Source: an uncultured Collinsella sp. (GTDB lineage Bacteria > Actinomycetota > Coriobacteriia > Coriobacteriales > Coriobacteriaceae). Taken from it: DNA of 19,335 nt. Position 1 is the stretch's first letter. The number at the start of each line of letters is the position of its first letter. Both the position numbers and the translations under genes were made by a program. The notes under the pieces were generated by a model. That model had not been told where the DNA came from and searched no databases. It saw only the letters and a program-made list of their open reading frames with translations. The stretch spans positions 1-19,335 of the forward strand of contig UQZL01000035.1 of the NCBI GenBank assembly GCA_900545605.1, read 5' to 3'. Shown here in pieces: positions 12,943-19,335 of the stretch.

Positions 12943-15900
12943 CTAATGCTTGCGGCGCTTGGTCGCGGCGATGCCGGCTGCGGTAACGGTTGCACCGGCG
13001 ATGCCCAGGGCAGCGACCGTCATCGCGGCGGAGTCACCCGTGCCGGCAAGCTCCGTGCCACCGGACTTCTTGCCGTTCTTGCCCTTACCCTTGGACTTGT
13101 TCGTCGTCACCGTGGTCGTCGTCGAAGTCGAACTGCCCGCAGGGACCCCGGCGCCACCAGAGCCATCCGTACCGCCACCCTGCTCGCCGCCGTCAGGCGT
13201 CGGCTCAGGCTCCGGCTTCAGACCGGGATCGGGCGTCGGCTCAGGCGCCGGCTCATCGGTCACCGTAATCGTAATGTTCAGACGCTCGGAATACTCGCTG
13301 TACGACATGCCAGGGCGCTGTGCCGCAATGCGCACATACATGTTGCTATCGAGCGCAATAGGCTCGGTGTACTTTACGCGGCCTTCGTCACGGCAGGGGC
13401 AGGTGTCGTTGGTGGTGTACCAAATCGTCGTGCCATCCTCGGCAGAAAGCTCCAGCTTCGTGCCCTTGGGCACCGTAATGTAGTTCTCCTTGGGCGACCA
13501 TGCACCAAACGTCGTCGCACCAATCGTCGCCACCGGTCGCGCCGGTCGCACTGCCTCGGCAGACACGCGAACGTCGACCTGCTTGGACAGCGCCGTGCCG
13601 TCCACCGCCGCCGTCAACGTCGTCAAACCGGGCAGAGCACCATGCAGCACAAACGTCGCCGCGCCGTCCTCGCCCGTCACGGCCTGGTTGGCATCGACAG
13701 AGCAGATAGCCGAGGACTCCAGCCCAACACTAACCTTGGCGCCCGCAAACGGCTTGCCCGCCTTATCGGTCACGTGCGCCACCAGCTCAAAGTCACTGCC
13801 CTCAAGCATGGTCACGGCCTGCTCCACGTTGAGCTTGAGTTTGTCGGCACGAACGCCCACGACAAGCTCGCCGCTTGCCCAGCGCGCCATGGCCGTGCCG
13901 GCGTAGTTGCGAGCACCGTCGAGCTCAAACGACACCGTCGAGCCCACCTCACACGCATCGGCATAGCGAATACGCAGCACGCGCGACAGCGGCTTGCCAT
14001 TGGGATCGTCCTGCTTATCGAGCCACGTATACGTCACGTCGCCCAAGCCCTGCGCGCACAATGCGGCCAGGGTATCGTCACTCGCATCCATATACTGCGC
14101 AAACTCAACCTCGACGCAATCGGTATAGGCATGGGCCGAAGCCACCTCGGGCGCCGCCGTCGACGCCAAGCCAATGTTCACCTCAGTCTGAATCGGCGGC
14201 ACGCGCAGCCAGGCCGAACGCGCCTCCTCATACCCGTCCTTGGTCACGCGCACCTGATACCAGCCGGTCGGCGTATTCCAGTTGTACGCACCGTCCGCAC
14301 CCGTTGCAAGCGGATTGTCCTGCTCATACTCCTCGGCATCCCAACGCACTGCATTGGTACCGGCCGCATCGTCGGCGCTCCACAGCTCAACCGTCGCGCC
14401 TTCAACCGTATTGGACAGCAGGCCCTCGTACACCACGCCCGCAGGGTCGGGTGCAGCCTTGGCAGCCACATTGCGATAACGCGCCTCGAAGATCGACTGC
14501 ATCTTCTCGTCCGAGATCAAGCCGTCCTTGTTGGCCTTGTAGACCTCGGTATCAGTCAGCTCGCCCCAGTTGACCGTAATACGATTCTGGCACGCGCGCT
14601 CCACCTGCTCGCAGGCAACATCGTAGGCGCATTCGGCATTGGTCAGCTTAATCGCGCGCTCCGAACCTACGCTGGTCGAAGCCGCGTCATAGGCAGCGCC
14701 CACCACGGTACCCGCCGAACCGGCCGTCAGCACGCCGGCGATTGTCATAATGGAGCCCACCGCCACATCGGTGCTGTCGTGGCAGAGCTGGCGATGCAGC
14801 AGATCCTCAAACGCACGCGCCTTCTCCATGGCGTCGCGCAGCGCGTAAATGCACTTCCAGTCGTCCTCGGTCTTCTCGGGCTTGGCAAGCAGGCGCGTAT
14901 GCTGAAGCTCATAGCCCTCGCGCTCGCCCTTCACCTTCTGCATACGGACGTTCACGTTCTCCCAGTTCTTGCTGGCATCGTTCACGCCGTAAATGCCGGT
15001 AAAGATGCCGATGCCCTGGGTCGCCGCGGGAAACGCCTGGCCGGCCGCCTTCCACGCATCGGTCTTAAAGACCTGTCCGAACATCTCGCACTCGATCTTA
15101 TAGCTCTTGAGCGAACGAATCGTGCGGATGAGCTTCATATGGGCGCTCACGTCGCCGTTACGCTTCCAAGCCATAAGCCAGCCGCGAATCGTAGAGTTAT
15201 TGAGGCTATGGACCACATTCCAGTTATCGTACAGATTGTCCAGAATGTCACACTGCATGGCGATCGAGTTAAACAGAAGCGCCTGGTTCTTGTTGTTATT
15301 GGAGTTCTCGATAAACTCCGACTCGATATAGGCCGTCTGCTCGCCATCGGGCGCGGCGACCTTAAAGCCCTTGACGGTATCGTCGTCAGCCGCCTTGTAG
15401 CTCAGTGAGCTGCCGAGCGCCTGGCCCAAATCGTTAAACCCGCTCGTCGACTGGCCGTTGTACTCGCTGGCCTTAATGCCCGCACACTTGTTGAGCGCCG
15501 CAGCGGTTGCGTCATTCCAGCTTCCATATTGGTTGAGCTGGCCGATACCCATCGACTGGCCCACCAGATCCTCGGCCTGCTGGGCAATAAACTCCGCTCG
15601 CGATGCATGGTCGACGAGCTCCTTGATGGCGGCCGCATCCGCAGCGTTCGCGCCCTGGGCCGCCGCGAGTTCCTGATACCAATCCTCGCTGGTGCCGTAA
15701 GCATCCTCAAAGATCATCTTGTCCACATTGACGCCATAGCTGTCGCCCTGCTGGGTCAGCAGCGCCGACGACCCGCCGACCGCGGCCTTGAGCTCAGCCG
15801 CAAACTGCGCGGCCTCGTCGTTGCCAGTACCATCACCCTCGCCGTCGCTGGCGGCAGGGGCGCGACGAGCCTTACGGGCAGCTCCACCTTGGGCTTCGTC

Positions 15901-18900
15901 CTCTTTACCGTCCTTGTCCTCCTCGGCAAACGCATCGGCGACCATCTGGTCAATCGCGTCGTTAAAGGCCTCGTCGACATCATTAAACGAGTTATCCATC
16001 ATATACTCGTGCCACTGCTGCACGGCATTCGAGAACTCCTGCTGGCGCTCCTCGGCCGCGGCGGAATGCTTTTTGGCCGAAGCGTTGGCGTCAAAACTCA
16101 GCATGGTCATAAGCTGAGCATTGGAGATGCGGTAGGTCTGCGGCATAAAGATTTGCTCAAAGTTGCCGCAGTTCACATAGGTCGAGTCATTCGCCTTGTT
16201 AAACTCATTAAGCAGCTTAAGGTAACCCTCGTCCACATACTCCGCCGCATAGCGCACGCGGGTGCCCTCGCGCGACTTTTGAGTCAGAGGAATCGTCACC
16301 GTCTTGCCATCCACGCAGTCCACGTACAGGTCGAGCGTGTCGGCGGCCTCTTCGTTTCCCACCTCGAGCGTAATATCGAACGTCCAGTAGGCGTTCTTCT
16401 TTTGCGGCAGATGGTGGAAGGTCCACAGGCTCTTACCCGTGTCCTTGCCGTCCTTGACCAGGTTTTGCGTACCGCCACGATACGTCACATCAAAGTTCCA
16501 GACCGAAGCACCCGGAACATAGCGCACATAGTTGCGAGCCGTCACCTCTGCGGCAGCGGCGGCGACATCGGTCGAGCCCACGCGCGCTTCGAGCGTCACA
16601 CGCTCGGCGGCAAGCGTATCCTGCGGCAGTTCGTATTCAATCTTGGCACGGCCGAGTTTATTGGTCTTGCCGGTGTACTTTGCAGCCGACGAGCCCGTCC
16701 CCACGGTGAGCTGCACGCTCTTGCCCGGCGCTGCATACACGTAGGCCACATTGCCCAGCAGGCTGTGAACGTCGGTGTTGTCGACCTCGATGCGCGATCC
16801 GCTAACCTCGAGTGTGGTGCTTCCCAGCGGCAATGTCACCTCGCCCAGCGTAATAAGCGGCGAGACGGCATAGATGCCCGCGGCCTTAGGCTTAAAGCGC
16901 ACAAACACATCGGCGCCCGCACTCTTCTTCATATCGAGAACGAGGTTGTCGCCCTCCCAAGTTGTGGCAGCCCACATGGCATCGGAGCTGGCGCCGGCTT
17001 CGCGAGCGCCTGCGGACACATCCTCGACGGCATCCTTGGCCAGAGGAATCTCAATCTTGGCAGCCTGGCTGTCCTTGAGCTCGTAATGAATGCGCAGCTC
17101 GGTCTCCGCGCCAACGACCGCGGACGAATCAGCGATAACCGAGCCCGCCGTCAGCCCGCGCTCGGCACGATACGTCTCCACGTCAAACGTGGGGACGTCG
17201 AGCGTCACGTCGAGCTGTTTGCCGTCCTCAATCTTCACCTGCTTTTGCGCGATATGCTTACCCACGGTCAGCCCTAGGCGGCTAAACGTGGAATAGCTCG
17301 TCGCTTGGATGTCGTAGCTCGTCTTGTTAAAGGCGACGATGGTGTACGAACCGGCCTTAAGGCGCGGCGTCTCGGCCTTCATGATAGGCGTGGTGCCATC
17401 GTCTTCGTAACCCATCAAATAGGTGACGCCGTCGGCGACTAGCTTGCCGTCGGACGTACGGAACACCAGCACGCGGTTGGCGCCCTGGTAGTCGCCCTTG
17501 GTCGTGACCGTCGCCGTGCCCCAGGGTTTCAAGTCGATATCGACCTTGCCGGCCGAAGGCTTCACCGTCGCCGTCGCCCCACCCAGCTTGAGGCTGTCTT
17601 TGGGCTCGAGCGTTATCTCCAGATCCTGGTCTGCATCGGCAATGGCCTGCGACACCACGAGCGCTGTACCCTGGATACGGAAGTCGTTTTCCTTGTCACC
17701 CTTGGCAGGCTTAAGCGTCTTGCCGCCGCTCTTCACCGTCAGATCGATGTTATCGAGACTATCGAGCTCAATGCGTTCGGTCTTATCCTGGCCCACAATC
17801 GGTTCAAGAAAGCCCACGTTGAGCTCAATCGCGCGCGAAGCCGGAATCTTGGTAAAGTCCTCCGCCTTAATGTCTCCGATATTCCATGTGCCCGTCATCT
17901 GGTCGCCCGGGCGCGCCAGCACCATGTCATAGTAACCGCTGAGCGAAATGCGCAGGGTGGCTGCCGTCTTGGAGAGGGCGTCCGCTGTAAAGCTGCCGTC
18001 ATCGCCAACCGCCAGCGGCGTGGACTGCCCCGCCTGCACGAGCACGGCCGCCGCGCCCTGGGGAAGTTTGCCCGTGATCTGGGCCGCCTCGCCCATCCAC
18101 TCAAACGTGTAGGCAGGCTTCGAGGAATCGACGGAGTCCTTGCGATCGGCCACGGCATCGGCAAGCTTTTTGACCATCGAGGGGTTGCCAGCCGAATCGG
18201 TCGCATAGGCATAGATGGTCTGGCCTTCACTAAAGGGAATCGCATACGTTACGCCATCGATTGTCACGCGCTCATTATAGTCGCCCGGATAGCCCGCCTC
18301 ACCAAGCTGAAGATCGGGGTTCATCACGCGCAGGGCAACGGCATTATGGTTCGTCTCGTTTCCGTATCTCGTGTTCTCAAAAGCTCCCCACTCTATCATT
18401 TCCACGCTTTTGGGTAGCACAATCTCTTTGCCGGCAATCGCAGGATCAAGAGAGGCGAACGCGAGCGCCCCGATAGATTTGACACCATCGCCGATCGTCA
18501 CCGACGACACATGCGAGCACCCATCAAAGGCATAGTGCCCGATCCGCTCCACCGTGCCCGGCACATTGATCTGCGTAAAGGTGAGCACTGTTGTGTCCGA
18601 GACATAGAACTGTGGCACGCCGCAATAGGCGAATGCAAGATAGTCGATAGTTTTGACCGAAGGCGGCAGCGTTGCCACCACCTTGTCGTCAAGTTGTTCA
18701 CATTCCTTAAAGGCCTGCTCGGGAATCGTGGTAAAGGCCGCGTTGTTGGGCCAGGTTACCGTTTGGAGCGTCTTGCTTTTGTAGAATGCATAGCTCTTGA
18801 GCTCCTCGACCGAATCGGGCAGTGCGATCTCTTTGATGCTGCTGCCGCCCAAGCCTCCAACCGAGCGGACATGCGAATTAGGGGCGAAGGTGATCGATGT

Positions 18901-19335
18901 GAGCGCAGCGCTTCCCATACCCGTAAGGCTTACGACATTTTTGTCGTCGATGGTCGAGGGCACCTCCAACGTGGTAATGCCCGCGTCGCCATACTCGATA
19001 GAAATTTCGTTGGTGAGGCTATCAATCGAGAAGTAGTACTGCGCGGGAGTCTGCTCGCCGGCCACGTAGCCATCATCGTATTCGCCTTTTACGCCCGTGG
19101 CGCCCTTCGAGGTTGCCCAGAGTTCAAGTTCCTCGTTCCAGGTTGCCTCGGCACCGGAAGCCTCCTCTTGCTTCTGCTGCTCGGCGAGTTCCTTGCCCTC
19201 GACAAGATCGGTGGCGAGCGTACCCGCAGGTGTGCTCTCGGTCTGCCCGGCGCCCGTCAGGCCTGCCGCCAATGCAATCTCGGAGTCCGGGGGCGTAAGG
19301 ACGTCATCGGCGGCGGGCACTGTGGGGTCGGCAAC
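12943..19335 (-). CDS. Giant sortase-anchored surface protein with BspA-type leucine-rich repeats and Ig-like domains, partial (N-terminus beyond window)
   Basis: The frame is open through the right edge, so the signal peptide is not visible; about 2,130 residues are seen. From the N-terminal side: an acidic lead, then BspA/LRR_5-type repeats (about 18990-18330) with units such as LPDSVEELKSYAF, VERIGHYAFDGC and VKSIGALAF. Next come several beta-rich Ig-like segments (about 18200-16500). A long mainly helical part with Asn/Gln/Ala-rich stretches follows (about 16200-14560), with an acidic linker near 15850-15930 and a Gly/Ala-rich hydrophobic segment near 14690-14765. Then a carboxypeptidase-regulatory or CNA-B-like domain (about 14450-14160), a Big_1-like domain (13840-13540) and a chitobiase C-terminal-like domain (13480-13270, TTIWYTTNDT). 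The C-terminus is classical: a Pro/Glu repeat, Ser/Thr and Lys/Gly spacer, LAGTG at 13036-13050, a hydrophobic helix and KRRKH. Likely a cell-wall adhesin; the ligand cannot be told. It is convergent with the nfn operon. Confidence 0.92.
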   Translation of the reverse strand, partial: VADPTVPAADDVLTPPDSEIALAAGLTGAGQTESTPAGTLATDLVEGKELAEQQKQEEASGAEATWNEELELWATSKGATGVKGEYDDGYVAGEQTPAQYYFSIDSLTNEISIEYGDAGITTLEVPSTIDDKNVVSLTGMGSAALTSITFAPNSHVRSVGGLGGSSIKEIALPDSVEELKSYAFYKSKTLQTVTWPNNAAFTTIPEQAFKECEQLDDKVVATLPPSVKTIDYLAFAYCGVPQFYVSDTTVLTFTQINVPGTVERIGHYAFDGCSHVSSVTIGDGVKSIGALAFASLDPAIAGKEIVLPKSVEMIEWGAFENTRYGNETNHNAVALRVMNPDLQLGEAGYPGDYNERVTIDGVTYAIPFSEGQTIYAYATDSAGNPSMVKKLADAVADRKDSVDSSKPAYTFEWMGEAAQITGKLPQGAAAVLVQAGQSTPLAVGDDGSFTADALSKTAATLRISLSGYYDMVLARPGDQMTGTWNIGDIKAEDFTKIPASRAIELNVGFLEPIVGQDKTERIELDSLDNIDLTVKSGGKTLKPAKGDKENDFRIQGTALVVSQAIADADQDLEITLEPKDSLKLGGATATVKPSAGKVDIDLKPWGTATVTTKGDYQGANRVLVFRTSDGKLVADGVTYLMGYEDDGTTPIMKAETPRLKAGSYTIVAFNKTSYDIQATSYSTFSRLGLTVGKHIAQKQVKIEDGKQLDVTLDVPTFDVETYRAERGLTAGSVIADSSAVVGAETELRIHYELKDSQAAKIEIPLAKDAVEDVSAGAREAGASSDAMWAATTWEGDNLVLDMKKSAGADVFVRFKPKAAGIYAVSPLITLGEVTLPLGSTTLEVSGSRIEVDNTDVHSLLGNVAYVYAAPGKSVQLTVGTGSSAAKYTGKTNKLGRAKIEYELPQDTLAAERVTLEARVGSTDVAAAAAEVTARNYVRYVPGASVWNFDVTYRGGTQNLVKDGKDTGKSLWTFHHLPQKKNAYWTFDITLEVGNEEAADTLDLYVDCVDGKTVTIPLTQKSREGTRVRYAAEYVDEGYLKLLNEFNKANDSTYVNCGNFEQIFMPQTYRISNAQLMTMLSFDANASAKKHSAAAEERQQEFSNAVQQWHEYMMDNSFNDVDEAFNDAIDQMVADAFAEEDKDGKEDEAQGGAARKARRAPAASDGEGDGTGNDEAAQFAAELKAAVGGSSALLTQQGDSYGVNVDKMIFEDAYGTSEDWYQELAAAQGANAADAAAIKELVDHASRAEFIAQQAEDLVGQSMGIGQLNQYGSWNDATAAALNKCAGIKASEYNGQSTSGFNDLGQALGSSLSYKAADDDTVKGFKVAAPDGEQTAYIESEFIENSNNNKNQALLFNSIAMQCDILDNLYDNWNVVHSLNNSTIRGWLMAWKRNGDVSAHMKLIRTIRSLKSYKIECEMFGQVFKTDAWKAAGQAFPAATQGIGIFTGIYGVNDASKNWENVNVRMQKVKGEREGYELQHTRLLAKPEKTEDDWKCIYALRDAMEKARAFEDLLHRQLCHDSTDVAVGSIMTIAGVLTAGSAGTVVGAAYDAASTSVGSERAIKLTNAECAYDVACEQVERACQNRITVNWGELTDTEVYKANKDGLISDEKMQSIFEARYRNVAAKAAPDPAGVVYEGLLSNTVEGATVELWSADDAAGTNAVRWDAEEYEQDNPLATGADGAYNWNTPTGWYQVRVTKDGYEEARSAWLRVPPIQTEVNIGLASTAAPEVASAHAYTDCVEVEFAQYMDASDDTLAALCAQGLGDVTYTWLDKQDDPNGKPLSRVLRIRYADACEVGSTVSFELDGARNYAGTAMARWASGELVVGVRADKLKLNVEQAVTMLEGSDFELVAHVTDKAGKPFAGAKVSVGLESSAICSVDANQAVTGEDGAATFVLHGALPGLTTLTAAVDGTALSKQVDVRVSAEAVRPARPVATIGATTFGAWSPKENYITVPKGTKLELSAEDGTTIWYTTNDTCPCRDEGRVKYTEPIALDSNMYVRIAAQRPGMSYSEYSERLNITITVTDEPAPEPTPDPGLKPEPEPTPDGGEQGGGTDGSGGAGVPAGSSTSTTTTVTTNKSKGKGKNGKKSGGTELAGTGDSAAMTVAALGIAGATVTAAGIAATKRRKH
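13036..13050 (-). other. Sortase sorting motif LAGTG
   Basis: Leu-Ala-Gly-Thr-Gly, followed by Asp-Ser, a hydrophobic stretch of about 24 residues and Lys-Arg-Arg-Lys-His at the C-terminus. Ala in place of Pro matches the LAxTG motif known for class E sortases of actinobacteria. No sortase gene lies in the window. Confidence 0.8.

Noticed and set aside
12946..15408. Long plus-strand open frames antisense to the giant surface protein (also 15529-17277)
   Set aside because: They are Arg/His-rich mirror frames of a GC-rich gene, without recognisable domains; the minus-strand frame has clear domains, a sorting signal and sensible codons.

Overview
The window is GC-rich, gene-dense bacterial chromosome. 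Gene content (FolP, a class U-like sirtuin, an ECF transporter with a fused double ATPase, GlmU-Prs-Pth, an NfnAB-type oxidoreductase and a giant sortase-anchored surface protein with BspA-type leucine-rich repeats) fits an anaerobic gut actinobacterium of the Coriobacteriia, most likely Collinsella or a close relative. This is an inference from gene style and order; no marker gene proves it.

Layout. 1-1524: folP (minus strand, running off the left edge) and a sirtuin-family NAD-dependent deacylase (minus). 1660-2478: exodeoxyribonuclease III (plus). 2479-3016: about 540 bp without a gene, holding a bidirectional terminator in the exact centre of one large inverted repeat, followed by a second large inverted repeat. 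3017-6271: a translationally coupled ECF operon on the minus strand (T component, fused A-A ATPase, S component). 6465-9929: glmU, prs and pth on the plus strand, separated by a terminator and by a roughly 105 bp hairpin. 9933-10127: a third large inverted repeat around a terminator-like hairpin. 10303-12542: a two-gene operon for an electron-bifurcating NADH-dependent ferredoxin:NADP oxidoreductase (NfnA and NfnB type). 12543-12942: terminator, a palindrome and a six-copy array of 15 bp repeats in alternating orientation. 12943-19335: one very large surface protein on the minus strand, with its 5' end beyond the right edge.

The coding genes are mostly recognisable housekeeping functions: folate synthesis, DNA repair, micronutrient uptake, UDP-GlcNAc and PRPP supply, tRNA recycling and redox balance. 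The unusual content is between, and in one case inside, the genes. The strongest signal is the array at 12690-12905: three 55 bp palindromic units with 15 bp arms, unique 25 nt loops and a constant 40-41 bp pitch, lying 37 bp after the stop codon of the giant surface protein. Every imperfect arm position becomes a G-U wobble in RNA of the minus strand, so a structured 3' UTR or small RNA is a concrete hypothesis. A second theme is a set of long, different inverted-repeat elements, many of them near a GGGGAC motif. One of these, exactly 189 bp long, appears to be inserted in frame in the linker of the ECF ATPase.
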